This document shows positions 16,140 through 24,685 of a DNA stretch of 64,000 nt, piece by piece. Position 1 is the first letter of the stretch. Every line of letters starts with the position of its first letter. The translations under genes were made by a program, and so were the position numbers. The DNA is from Variovorax sp. J22G73. Lineage in GTDB: Bacteria > Pseudomonadota > Gammaproteobacteria > Burkholderiales > Burkholderiaceae_C. The stretch lies in contig NZ_JASZYK010000016.1 in the NCBI RefSeq assembly GCF_030317035.1, positions 1 through 64,000 on the forward strand, read 5' to 3'. Below the pieces are notes generated by a model. It was not told where the DNA came from, searched no databases, and worked only from the letters and a program-made list of their open reading frames with translations.

Positions 16140-16952
16140 TCAAGCCAGCCACCTCTTGCGCCGCTTGTAGCTCTTCACGTCGCGAAAGCTCTTGCGGTCC
16201 GCGCCGCCGACGCCGAGGTAGAACTCCTTCACGTCCTCGTTCTCGCGCAGGCTCCTGGCCTCGCCGTCCATCACGATGCGGCCGTTTTCCAGGATGTAGC
16301 CATAGTCCGCGTAGCGCAGCGCCATGTTGGTGTTCTGCTCGGCCAGCAGGAAGGTCACGCGCTCCTTGGTGTTCAGGTCTTTCACGATCTCGAACACCTC
16401 TTCGACGATCTGCGGCGCCAGGCCCATCGACGGTTCGTCGAGCAGCACCATGGTCGGGTTGGCCATCAGCGCGCGGCCGATGGCGCACATCTGCTGCTCG
16501 CCGCCCGAGGTGTAGGCCGCCTGCGAGGCGCGCCGCGTCTTCAGCCGCGGAAAGTACGCGTAGACCTTCTCCAGCGTCTGCTGCACCGCGGCCTTGCCGT
16601 CGGTGCGCGTGTAGGCGCCGGTCATCAGGTTTTCCTCGATGGTCAGGTGGGCGAAGCAGTGGCGGCCTTCCATCACCTGGATCAGCCCGCGCCGCACCAG
16701 CTCGGCCGGCGACAGCGCCTCGATGCGCTCGCCGCGCAGCTCGATGGTGCCCTTGGTGACCGCGCCGCGCTCGCCCGCCAGCAGGTTGCTCACCGCGCGC
16801 AGCGTGGTCGTCTTGCCCGCGCCGTTGCCGCCGAGCAGCGCCACGATGCCGCCGTCGGGCACCGAGAGCGACACGCCCTTCAGCACGAGGATCACGTGGT
16901 TGTAGATCACCTCGATGCCGTTGACGTTGAGAAGGATGTTGGGTTCGCTCAT
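16140..16952 (-). CDS. livF: LIV-type ABC transporter ATP-binding protein LivF
   Basis: 270 aa, the second ATPase of a branched-chain-amino-acid-type (HAAT) importer. Walker A is GGNGAGKTT. The signature region is TSGGEQQMCAIGRAL, where the usual leading LSGGQ reads TSGGE. Walker B is MVLLDEPSMGLAP, and LLAEQN gives the switch region. A Lys/Arg-rich tail (KSYKRRKRWLA) extends past the usual ~235 aa. It lies after the binding protein gene and before the PaaK-like gene in one leftward operon. Confidence 0.93.
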   Translation of the reverse strand: MSEPNILLNVNGIEVIYNHVILVLKGVSLSVPDGGIVALLGGNGAGKTTTLRAVSNLLAGERGAVTKGTIELRGERIEALSPAELVRRGLIQVMEGRHCFAHLTIEENLMTGAYTRTDGKAAVQQTLEKVYAYFPRLKTRRASQAAYTSGGEQQMCAIGRALMANPTMVLLDEPSMGLAPQIVEEVFEIVKDLNTKERVTFLLAEQNTNMALRYADYGYILENGRIVMDGEARSLRENEDVKEFYLGVGGADRKSFRDVKSYKRRKRWLA

Positions 16953-17084
16953 GGTGATGTCCGAAGCATGTGGAAGGCGGCCGTGGTCGTGTGCGTGGTC
17001 GTGCGCATGCCCCGCCTTTCAGATGCCGGCTCGCGACGGAGCCGACGGGGAGGGCCGCGCCGCGCGCAGCCCCCGTGCGGTGCC

Positions 17085-18404
17085 TTACGAGCAGGCGCGC
17101 GGCTTGACGTTCTTGTCCTTCGCGTACTTGGCCGCGTATTCCTTCACCAGCGGGTCGATGTGGGTCTTGTCCGATTGGTACCAGTCCGACTTGATCTCCC
17201 ACTTGCCGCCGTCCCACTGCACGATGCGCGCCCAGTCGTCGCCCATGTGGTTGCTGCACGAGGTCTTCACCGGCCGCATGACTTCGCCGAAGCCCAGCGC
17301 CTTGAGCTTGTCGGCCGTGAGGTTCAGGTTCTCGAAGCCCCAGCGCACCTGCTCGGGCGACAGCGGCTTGCCCTTGCCGTACTTCTCTTGCGCGGTGCGG
17401 ATTGCCTCGACCTGCAGCATCGAGATCATCATGCCGCGGGTGTGCGCGATGGAGCCGATGCCGTCGGCCGGGCCGGTGCCCTGGCCCTTGTCGTACACCA
17501 GCTTCTTCAGGTCGTCGTGCACCTTGTCCTTGGCCGCGCTGTTGTGCAGCGTGATGGCGTTGTAGCCCTTGGCGCCGGCGCCGATGTCCTTCACGTCATG
17601 GTCCGATCCGGCCCACCACACCGCGTAGATCTTCTCGCGCGGGTAGCCGCTGGCCTGCGCCTCGCGAATGCCGGCGGGCGTCATCACGCCGGCCGACCAG
17701 AACAGCACGTAGTCGGGCTTCTGCTGGCGAATCTGCAGCCAGGTCGACTTCTGCTCCACGCCGGGCGGCGTGACCGGGAACAGCGAGAGCTCGAAGCCCT
17801 CGGCCGCGGCGCGCTTCTGCAGCAGCGGAATCGGTTCCTTGCCGTAGGGCGAGTCGTGGTAGACCAGCGCGATCTTCTTGCCCTTGAGGTTGCCCTTCTC
17901 CTTCTTCGCAATGTCCTGGATCATCACGTCGGCCGCGGTCCAGTAGGTGCCCAGCAGCGGAAAGTTCCACTCGAACACCGTGCCGTCGGCCGACTGCGAC
18001 AGGCCGTAGCCCGGGGTCTCGACGACCACCTTGTCGACGAAGGCCTTGTCGGTCACCGCGAAGGTGATGCCGGTGGACTGCGTGTCGAAGCCCGAGGCGC
18101 CCGAGCCCTTGGCCTTCAGGCGCTCGTAGCACTCCACGCCCTTGGCCGCGTCGTAGGCGGTTTCGCATTCTTCGTACGTGAGCTTCACGCCGTTGACGCC
18201 GCCGTCGCGCGCGTTCACCAGCTTCAGGTAGTCCTGCTTGCCGTCGGCCCATGGAATGCCCAGCGGTGCGAACTGGCCGGTGCGGTAGACCAGCAGCGGC
18301 ACGAACTGCTCGGCCGGCTGGGCCTGCGCGAGCGAGCCCGCGACGGCCATCGAAAGCCCCGCAGCGGCAAGTGCCGCGGTGCGTGCGAGTTTCCTGAATT
18401 GCAT
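17085..18404 (-). CDS. LIV-type ABC periplasmic substrate-binding protein
   Basis: 439 aa with signal peptide cleaved after AQA (about residue 28). It is a peripla_BP_6 type-I fold as in LivK/urea/amide-binding proteins, but longer than LivJ/K (about 345-370 aa). It contains LVYRTGQFAPLGIPWADG near the start and paired Cys (YEECETAYDAAKGVECYE, SCSNHMG). ATG 18404 has AAAAGGAG upstream; an in-frame start eight codons earlier is less likely. Encoded between livM and livF. The two neighbouring acyl-CoA ligase homologues suggest a carboxylic or aromatic acid rather than an amino acid as substrate. Confidence 0.9.
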   Translation of the reverse strand: MQFRKLARTAALAAAGLSMAVAGSLAQAQPAEQFVPLLVYRTGQFAPLGIPWADGKQDYLKLVNARDGGVNGVKLTYEECETAYDAAKGVECYERLKAKGSGASGFDTQSTGITFAVTDKAFVDKVVVETPGYGLSQSADGTVFEWNFPLLGTYWTAADVMIQDIAKKEKGNLKGKKIALVYHDSPYGKEPIPLLQKRAAAEGFELSLFPVTPPGVEQKSTWLQIRQQKPDYVLFWSAGVMTPAGIREAQASGYPREKIYAVWWAGSDHDVKDIGAGAKGYNAITLHNSAAKDKVHDDLKKLVYDKGQGTGPADGIGSIAHTRGMMISMLQVEAIRTAQEKYGKGKPLSPEQVRWGFENLNLTADKLKALGFGEVMRPVKTSCSNHMGDDWARIVQWDGGKWEIKSDWYQSDKTHIDPLVKEYAAKYAKDKNVKPRACS

Positions 18405-18485
18405 GGCTTGTCTCCTTTTATTGAGCACGTGAGTGCGTGGTGAAACGGGATGCGGTAACCGGATGCGGTAGCTGGATGCCGGGGG

Positions 18486-19550
18486 TCAGTGCGGGAAGGG
18501 CCACAGCCGCAGCTTCTGCCGCGCGGTGGACCACAGCCGCGCCAGGCCGTGCGGCTCGACGATCAGGAAGAACACGATGAGCGCGCCGAAGATCATGTGT
18601 TCCAGGTGCGACGCGGTGGCCGTCGAAATCGACAGCCCCAGCCAGTGCGGCACGTAGTTCAGCAGCAGCGGCAGCAGCACGATGAAGGCCGCGCCGAAGA
18701 AGCTGCCGGCAATGGAGCCCAGCCCGCCGATGATGATCATGAACAGCAGCTGCAGCGACTTGTCGATGCCGAAGGCCGCGGGCTCCCACGCGCCCAGGTG
18801 CACGAAGCCCCAGAGCGCGCCGGCCACGCCCACGATGAAGCTGCTCACCGCGAAGGCCGTGAGCTTGGCGTACACCGGGCGAATGCCGATCACCGAGGCG
18901 GCCACGTCCATGTCGCGCATGGCCATCCATTCGCGCCCGATGGCGCCGCGCACCAGGTTCTTGGCCAGCAGCGCGAACACCACCACCAGGCTCAGGCACA
19001 GCAGGTACTTCTGCGTGGGCGTGTTGAACTCGTAGCCCAGCATCTGCAGCGAGTTGACGCTCACCGAGCCCGAGGACGAATCGTTGGTGACCCACTTCAC
19101 GCGGTTGGTGAACCAGTCCATGAAGAACTGCGCGGCCAGCGTGGCCACCGCCAGGTACAGCCCGCGGATGCGCAGGCTCGGTATGCCGAACAGCACCCCC
19201 ACCACCGTGGCCGCCAGCCCGCCGCCGATGAGCGCCACCAGCAGCGGCATGCCCTCGATGCGCACCTGCAGGTTGTAGGCCGCGTAGGCGCCCACCGCCA
19301 TGAAGGCGCCGGTGCCCAGCGAGATCTGCCCGCAGTAGCCCACCAGCACGTTCAGCCCGATGGCGGCCAGCGCCAGGATGAGGAAGGGAATGAGCACCGC
19401 GCGAAAGCTGTAGTCGCTGGCCAGCAGCGGCACCGCCACGAAGGCAATGGCCGCCAGCGCCAGCATGGCCCAGCGGTCTTGCGCCACCGGGAACAGCGCA
19501 AGGTCGGCGCGGTAGCTGCTCTTGAATTGGCCGTTTTCTCTGTAGAACAT
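18486..19550 (-). CDS. livM: LIV-type ABC permease LivM
   Basis: 354-aa inner-membrane permease with about 8-10 hydrophobic segments. The LivM signature GLNVLVGYCGQISLGTGAFMAVGAYAA and the EAA-like loop GREWMAMRDMDVAASVIGI are present, as is GGLGSIAGSFFGAAF. It follows livH by 12 bp in the leftward operon and forms the heterodimeric channel with it. The N-terminal ~28 residues are hydrophilic and precede the first helix. Confidence 0.93.
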   Translation of the reverse strand: MFYRENGQFKSSYRADLALFPVAQDRWAMLALAAIAFVAVPLLASDYSFRAVLIPFLILALAAIGLNVLVGYCGQISLGTGAFMAVGAYAAYNLQVRIEGMPLLVALIGGGLAATVVGVLFGIPSLRIRGLYLAVATLAAQFFMDWFTNRVKWVTNDSSSGSVSVNSLQMLGYEFNTPTQKYLLCLSLVVVFALLAKNLVRGAIGREWMAMRDMDVAASVIGIRPVYAKLTAFAVSSFIVGVAGALWGFVHLGAWEPAAFGIDKSLQLLFMIIIGGLGSIAGSFFGAAFIVLLPLLLNYVPHWLGLSISTATASHLEHMIFGALIVFFLIVEPHGLARLWSTARQKLRLWPFPH

Positions 19551-19562
19551 CTTTGTGTGCCT

Positions 19563-20492
19563 TTAGACGCGGTCGATGATCTTGTCGCCGAACAGGCCCT
19601 GCGGCCTGACCAGCAGCACCGCCAGCGCGAGCACGTAGGCAAACCAGTTCTCGATGCCGCCGCCCAGGAACGGGCCCAGGTAGATCTCCGACACCTTCTC
19701 GCCCGTGCCGATGATCAGCCCGCCCAGGATGGCGCCGGGCACCGAGGTCAGGCCGCCCAGGATCACCACCGGAAACGCCTTCAGCGCCACCAGCGAGATG
19801 GAAAACTGCACGCCCAGCTTGCTGCCCCAGATCATTCCCGCTACCAGCGCGACGATGCCGCCGATGGACCACACGATGACCCAGATGCGCGCCAGCGGAA
19901 TGCCGATCGACTGCGCGGCCTGGTGGTCGTCGGCCACCGCGCGCAGGGCGCGGCCGGTGCCGGTCTTCTGGAAGAACAGCGTCAGCGCCACCACCAGCGC
20001 GGCGGCGATCACGGCGGCGTAGAGGTCTTCCTTGCTCAGCAGCAGGCCGCCTTCGAACACGTTCTCAAGCACCAGCAGCGGGTCCTTGGGCATGCCGATG
20101 TCGATCTTGTAGGTGGCGCTGCCGAAGATCAGCTGGCCCGCGCCGTCGAGCACGTACGAGATGCCCAGCGTGGCCATGAGCAGCGTGATGCCCTCCTGGT
20201 TGACCAGCCGGCGCAGCGCGAGCCGCTCGATGAGCCAGGCCACCGCCACCATGCACGCCGCCGCGGCGATGAAGCCGAGCACGGCGCCCAGCACCACGCT
20301 CTGGAAGCCCAGCCACTTCGGTATCCATTCGGCGAAGCGCGCCATCGCGAGCGCGGCGAACAGCACCATCGCGCCCTGCGCGAAGTTGAAGACGCCCGAG
20401 GCCTTGAAGATCAGCACGAAGCCCAGCGCCACCAGCGCGTAGAGCATGCCGGCCATCAAGCCGCCGAAAATCGTTTCGAGAAAGAAACCCAT
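19563..20492 (-). CDS. livH: LIV-type ABC permease LivH
   Basis: 309-aa inner-membrane permease. It starts with FLETIFGGLMAGMLYALVALGFVLIFKASGVFNFAQG, the LivH hallmark, and has an EAA-like loop (GRALRAVADDHQAAQSIGIPL) and GGLTSVPGAILGGLIIG. It lies between livG (15 bp upstream) and livM (12 bp downstream), so it is cotranscribed. Confidence 0.94.
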   Translation of the reverse strand: MGFFLETIFGGLMAGMLYALVALGFVLIFKASGVFNFAQGAMVLFAALAMARFAEWIPKWLGFQSVVLGAVLGFIAAAACMVAVAWLIERLALRRLVNQEGITLLMATLGISYVLDGAGQLIFGSATYKIDIGMPKDPLLVLENVFEGGLLLSKEDLYAAVIAAALVVALTLFFQKTGTGRALRAVADDHQAAQSIGIPLARIWVIVWSIGGIVALVAGMIWGSKLGVQFSISLVALKAFPVVILGGLTSVPGAILGGLIIGTGEKVSEIYLGPFLGGGIENWFAYVLALAVLLVRPQGLFGDKIIDRV

Positions 20493-20506
20493 GGGGCCCG
20501 CCGTTC

Positions 20507-21292
20507 CTAGTGTTCCGCGCCGAGATAAGCCCGGATCACGTCTTCGTTGTTCCGAACCTCGTCGGGCGTGCCGTCGCCGATCTTCTTGCCGTAGTCCAGC
20601 ACCACCACGCGGTCGGAGATGTCCATCACCACGCCCATGTCGTGCTCGATGAGAACGATGGTGGCGCCGAACTCGTCGTTCACGTCGAGGATGAAGCGGC
20701 TCATGTCCTGCTTTTCCTCCACGTTCATGCCGGCCATGGGCTCGTCCAGCAGCAGCACCTGCGGCTCCATGGCCAGCGCGCGGCCCAGGTCCACGCGCTT
20801 CTGCAGGCCGTAGGGCAGGCGGCCCACCGGCGTCTTGCGGTGCGGCTGGATCTCCAGGAAGTCGATGATGTGCTCGACGAACTCGCGGTGCCGCAGCTCT
20901 TCGCGTTCGGCCGGGCCCCAGCGCAATGCCTGCGCCAGCAGGCCGCTCTTCATCTTCAGGTTGCGCCCCGTCATGATGTTGTCGAGCACGCTCATGCCCT
21001 TGAACAGCGCCAGGTTCTGGAACGTGCGCGCCACGCCCATCTCGGCCACCTGGCGCGAGTTCATGTGCTTGAAGGTCTGGCCGCGGAAGGTGATGGAGCC
21101 CTGCTGCGGCCAGTACACGCCGTTGATGCAGTTCAGCATCGAGCTCTTGCCCGCGCCGTTCGGCCCGATGATGGCGCGCACCTCGTGCTCGCGCACGTTG
21201 AAGCTGATGTCTGTCAGCGCCTTCACGCCGCCGAAGCTCAGCGAGATGTTCTGCACGTCGAGGATGACGTCGCCGGTCTTTCGCGCGCTCAT
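20507..21292 (-). CDS. livG: LIV-type ABC transporter ATP-binding protein LivG
   Basis: 261 aa, the first ATPase of the HAAT importer. Walker A is GPNGAGKSS, then RTFQNLALFKGMSVLDNIMTG of the LivG/BCAATP_C type. The signature reads LPYGLQKRVDLGRAL, with YGLQ replacing SGGQ as in many LivG proteins. Walker B is VLLLDEPMAGM and the switch is LIEHDMGVVM. The start ATG overlaps the acyl-CoA synthetase stop by 4 nt (21289-21292), showing translational coupling to the ligase. Confidence 0.93.
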   Translation of the reverse strand: MSARKTGDVILDVQNISLSFGGVKALTDISFNVREHEVRAIIGPNGAGKSSMLNCINGVYWPQQGSITFRGQTFKHMNSRQVAEMGVARTFQNLALFKGMSVLDNIMTGRNLKMKSGLLAQALRWGPAEREELRHREFVEHIIDFLEIQPHRKTPVGRLPYGLQKRVDLGRALAMEPQVLLLDEPMAGMNVEEKQDMSRFILDVNDEFGATIVLIEHDMGVVMDISDRVVVLDYGKKIGDGTPDEVRNNEDVIRAYLGAEH

Positions 21293-23244
21293 GCCGCTGC
21301 CTTCACGATGGGAAAGGTCTTCGCCTCGACGATCTTCAGCGTGGCGCTCACCGCGCCCGTGCGGCCGTCCTCGAACTTGACCTGCGTCTCGATGAACTGC
21401 TCGGTCTTGCCACCGTACAGCGCCTCGAGCAGCACCGCGTATTTCTCGGCGATGAAGCCGCGGCGCACCTTGCGCGTGCGGGTGAGCTCGTCGTCGTCGG
21501 GGTCGAGTTCCTTGTGCAGCACCAGGAAGCGCGCGATCTGCGTCTCGCCCATGCCGTCCTCGCCCGCGAGGTCGGCGTTGACCTTGCCGATGCACTCGGC
21601 AATGAGCGCCAGCACGTCGGGCTTGCCCGCCAGGTCGACGTAGCCGCCGTAGGCGAGCCCGCGCCGCTCGGCCCAGTTGCCCACCGCCTCGAAGTCGATG
21701 TTGATGGCCGCGCACACCTCGTCGCGCCCGTTGCCGAAGCACACCGCTTCCTTGATCTGCGGGAAGAACTTGAGCTTGTTCTCGATGTAGTTGGGCGCGA
21801 ACATGGCGCCGCCCACGAGCTTGCCCACGTCCTTGGCGCGGTCGATGATGCGCAGGTGCCCTTCGCTGTCGAGCACGCCCGCGTCGCCGGTGTGGAAGTA
21901 GCCGTTGGCGTCCAGCACCTCGGCGGTGGCGTCGGGGCGCTTGTAGTACTCCTTGAGCACCGACACGCCGCGCACCAGCACCTCGCCGTCGTCCGAGATC
22001 TTCAGCTCGATGCCCGGCGCGGCGGTGCCCACGGTCTGCAGCTTGACCTTGCCGTCCTGCTGCAGGCACACGTAGGCGCAGGTCTCGGTCTGGCCGTAGA
22101 ACTGCTTCAGGTTCACGCCGATGGAGCGGTAGAAGCGGAACAGGTCGGGCCCGATGGCCGCGCCCGCGGTGTACGCCACGCGGATGCGGCTCATGCCCAG
22201 CACGTTGCGCAGCGGCCCGTAGACCAGCAGGTTGCCCACGGCATACATCAGGCGGTCGCCCGCGCTCACCGGCGCGCCGTTGAGGATGTCGGCGCCCACG
22301 CGCTGCGCCAGCGCCATGAACTTCGCGTACAGCCAGCGCTTGGGCGCGGCCGCGTCTTCCATGCGGATGGACACGGCCGTGAGCAGCCCTTCGAAGGTGC
22401 GCGGCGGGCCGAAGTAGTAGCTCGGGCCGATCTCGCGCATGTCGTTCATCACCGTCTCGCTCGACTCGGGGCAGTTCAGCGTGAAGCCGCCCACCAGCCA
22501 CTGCGCCACCGAGAACAGGTGGTCGCCCACCCACGCCATCGGCAGGTAGCTCATGATGTCGTCGCCGGGGCCGAGCCGGTCGGTCTCCACGCCGCCGCGG
22601 CCCGCCGCGATGAAGCTCGCATGCGTCTGGCACACGCCCTTGGGCCGCCCGGTGGTGCCCGAGGTGTAGAGGATGACGCCCACGTCGGTCGCCTCGCCGG
22701 CGGCCACCGCGCGGTCGTAGTAGCCCAGGTTGGCCTTGTCGAACTCGCGGCCCAGCGCGCGCAGCTGCTCGTAGCTGATGAGCCCGGGCTGGTCGTAGTG
22801 GCGCAGGCCCTTGGGGTCGTCGTAGATGATGTGGCGGATGCAGGGGTAGCGCTCTTTCTGCAGCTCGCGGCACTCCAGCAGCTTGTCGACCTGCTCCTGG
22901 TCTTCGACGACCACGAACTCGATGGCGGCGTCCTGCAGCATGAAGACCATCTCGCCGGCCACCGCGTCCTGGTACAGCGGCACGGGCACGCCGCGCAGGC
23001 TCTGCGCGGCGACCACCGCCATGTACAGGTGCGGCCGGTTGGCGCCCACGATGGCCAGGTTGTCGAAGGCCTTGAAGCCGAGGCTCGCCAGGCCGCAGGC
23101 CATTTCGCGCACTTCCTGCGCCACGGCGTTCCAGGTCCAGGTTTGCCAGATGCCGAGGTCCTTCTCGCGCACGGCGGGCGATTCGGGTCGGGCCTCGGCA
23201 TGCGCGAGCAGCAGACGGGGGAAGGTGGGAGCGGTAGTTTGCAC
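21289..23244 (-). CDS. Long-chain-type acyl-CoA synthetase (AMP-forming)
   Basis: 651-aa adenylate-forming enzyme making an acyl-CoA from carboxylate, ATP and CoA. The P-loop LYTSGTTGRPKG, FYGQTETC, YFHTGD and DRAKDVGKLVGGAMFAP (hinge Lys region) are all intact. No ATG fits the N-terminus. GTG 23244 gives Met-Gln-Thr-Thr-Ala-Pro-Thr-Phe-Pro, a sensible beginning, though the Shine-Dalgarno is weak. First gene of the leftward ABC operon and coupled to livG, so activation may follow uptake directly. A perfect dyad at 23280-23297 lies just upstream. Substrate is unknown; the length favours fatty or aryl-alkanoic acids. Confidence 0.9.
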   Translation of the reverse strand: MQTTAPTFPRLLLAHAEARPESPAVREKDLGIWQTWTWNAVAQEVREMACGLASLGFKAFDNLAIVGANRPHLYMAVVAAQSLRGVPVPLYQDAVAGEMVFMLQDAAIEFVVVEDQEQVDKLLECRELQKERYPCIRHIIYDDPKGLRHYDQPGLISYEQLRALGREFDKANLGYYDRAVAAGEATDVGVILYTSGTTGRPKGVCQTHASFIAAGRGGVETDRLGPGDDIMSYLPMAWVGDHLFSVAQWLVGGFTLNCPESSETVMNDMREIGPSYYFGPPRTFEGLLTAVSIRMEDAAAPKRWLYAKFMALAQRVGADILNGAPVSAGDRLMYAVGNLLVYGPLRNVLGMSRIRVAYTAGAAIGPDLFRFYRSIGVNLKQFYGQTETCAYVCLQQDGKVKLQTVGTAAPGIELKISDDGEVLVRGVSVLKEYYKRPDATAEVLDANGYFHTGDAGVLDSEGHLRIIDRAKDVGKLVGGAMFAPNYIENKLKFFPQIKEAVCFGNGRDEVCAAINIDFEAVGNWAERRGLAYGGYVDLAGKPDVLALIAECIGKVNADLAGEDGMGETQIARFLVLHKELDPDDDELTRTRKVRRGFIAEKYAVLLEALYGGKTEQFIETQVKFEDGRTGAVSATLKIVEAKTFPIVKAAA

Positions 23245-23268
23245 AGTGGGCGGATCGTAGGTCTCACT

Positions 23269-23298
23269 TTGACGCCCGGTTGTCGTTCCAACGACAAT
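23269..23298 (+). promoter_or_regulatory. Candidate sigma-70 promoter of the CRP-family gene
   Basis: TTGACG (23269-23274), 18-bp spacer, GACAAT (23293-23298), ending 30 bp before the ATG at 23329. The palindrome 23280-23297 covers the spacer and -10, which would fit repression or autoregulation. Confidence 0.4.
23280..23297. promoter_or_regulatory. Perfect dyad TTGTCGTTCCAACGACAA, candidate CRP-family operator
   Basis: Eight-base arms TTGTCGTT/AACGACAA flank a 2-bp centre. The overall size and TTGT...ACAA ends resemble CRP/FNR sites, and it sits between a CRP-family gene and the divergent acyl-CoA synthetase/ABC operon. It probably controls both directions. Confidence 0.6.
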
Positions 23299-23328
23299 CC
23301 TAGGGACACTACTCCCCGGAGTTTCCCG

Positions 23329-24153
23329 ATGCCTGCTGGCAACCTTTCCTCCAACAACGTGCTCGGCGGTTCCATCAAGGACCGCGTGCGTCCCCCCAAC
23401 GGTGCCGAGCTCGGCAGCATTCCCTGGCTGCACACGCTCACGCCCGCCGAGCGCCGCCGCGCCGAGGCCACGCTGGTGGTGGGCGAGGCCGAGCCCGGCG
23501 ACCTGGTGTGCCGCGTCGGGCGCTCGCCCACCTACTGGTTCGGCGTGGTCGAGGGGCTCCTGAAGATGAGCAACGACAACGCCGACGGCGGCTCGGTCAC
23601 CTACACCGGCGTGCCGCCCGGCGGCTGGTTCGGCGAAGGCACGGTGATGAAGCGCGAGCCCTACCGCTACAACATCCAGGCGCTGCGCCGCAGCGTGGTG
23701 GCGGGCCTGCCCATCGAGAGCTTCCACTGGCTGCTGGACCACTCCATCGGCTTCAACCGCTTCGTGATGAACCAGCTCAACGAGCGGCTCGGCCAGTTCA
23801 TCGCGGCGCTGGAAATCGACCGCCTCAACAACCCCGACGCCCGCGTGGCGCGCAACCTGGTGTCGCTGTTCAACCCGGTGCTGTATCCGGGCGTGGGCGA
23901 GGTCCTGCGCATCACGCAGCAGGAGCTGGCGTACCTGGTGGGCCTGTCGCGCCAGCGCGTGAACGAGGCGCTGAACGGCCTCTCGGCGCAGGGGTTGATC
24001 CGCGTGGAGTACGGTGGCCTGCGCGTGCTCGACCTGCCGGGCCTGCGCGTGAGCGCGATGTCGAACAAGAAGAACAACCCCGCTGCGAACCCCGCCGCGA
24101 ACCCTGCTGCGGGCAGTGCCGCGAACAGCACCGCTGAAATGGAAACCCAATGA
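23329..24153 (+). CDS. CRP/FNR-family transcriptional regulator
   Basis: 274 aa. An N-terminal cNMP-binding-like domain (residues ~30-150; GGSVTYTGVPPGGWFGEGTVM) precedes a helical dimer segment and a CRP-type HTH at ~194-224 (RITQQELAYLVGLSRQRVNEAL). It lacks the FNR Cys cluster, and the cAMP-contact RxS motif is not obvious, so the effector is unknown; an acyl-CoA is an inference from context. The C-terminal 25 residues are a low-complexity Asn-Pro-Ala-Ala repeat. ATG 23329 has GGAG at 23318-23321. First in a rightward operon, with ATGA overlap into the next gene. Confidence 0.88.
   Translation: MPAGNLSSNNVLGGSIKDRVRPPNGAELGSIPWLHTLTPAERRRAEATLVVGEAEPGDLVCRVGRSPTYWFGVVEGLLKMSNDNADGGSVTYTGVPPGGWFGEGTVMKREPYRYNIQALRRSVVAGLPIESFHWLLDHSIGFNRFVMNQLNERLGQFIAALEIDRLNNPDARVARNLVSLFNPVLYPGVGEVLRITQQELAYLVGLSRQRVNEALNGLSAQGLIRVEYGGLRVLDLPGLRVSAMSNKKNNPAANPAANPAAGSAANSTAEMETQ
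24076..24123. repeat. 12-bp tandem repeats in the CRP-family gene
   Basis: Three near-identical 12-bp units at 24076-24111 plus a diverged fourth unit at 24112-24123 encode Asn-Pro-Ala-Ala repeats in the C-terminal tail. They preserve the frame. Confidence 0.8.
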
Positions 24154-24620
24154 GCCTCGAAGACCAGATCCAGATCGTGCCCGCCAATGCGCAGGCCGCT
24201 TTCATCCCGCCGCCCGAAACCGCGAAGGCCAAACCAAAGCCCGACGGCCCCACGCTCGAGGAAGCCTTGGAGCGCAACGAGCAGCTCACCGAGCAGCTCG
24301 ACGCGCTCCACCAGGTGCTGGCCAAGCCGCTCGCCGAGATCCTGGCCGACCGCGAGAACGCCGACGAGGCCGCGCTCGCCTGGGACCGCTTCGGCGCCAT
24401 GTGGATGCTGTCGCAGCGCGCCATGCGCCGCGTGGCGCTCGACCTGGCGGCGCAGCTCGGCGTGAGCGAGCAGGAGGTGGTGGCGCGCGCCATGGACAAC
24501 GCCAACGCCGTGCTCAACGGCGCGGACGAGGTCGACCTGGGCGGCACCGTCGCGCCCGCGCAGCTGGAGCACATCGCGCGCCACCGCGCCTTCTTGCGCA
24601 AGCAGTTCAAGACCGGCTGA
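24150..24620 (+). CDS. 156-aa protein of unknown function
   Basis: No family recognised. The N-terminal 35 residues are Pro/Lys-rich and disordered-looking. The rest is predicted helical: a heptad-like stretch LEEALERNEQLTEQLDALHQVLAKPLAEILADREN (about 36-70 by position), then ALDLAAQLGVSEQEVVARAMDNANAVLNG. No signal peptide or membrane segment. Its ATG overlaps the stop of the CRP-family regulator by 4 nt, so it is coupled to it and may be a partner or cofactor of regulation; this is inference only. Confidence 0.7.
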   Translation: MSLEDQIQIVPANAQAAFIPPPETAKAKPKPDGPTLEEALERNEQLTEQLDALHQVLAKPLAEILADRENADEAALAWDRFGAMWMLSQRAMRRVALDLAAQLGVSEQEVVARAMDNANAVLNGADEVDLGGTVAPAQLEHIARHRAFLRKQFKTG

Positions 24621-24685
24621 GCGCGCCGCGCCGTTATTCGATTGCCCTTACCCTTGCCGCCTTCGTTCCAGAAAGACTTTTCCAG

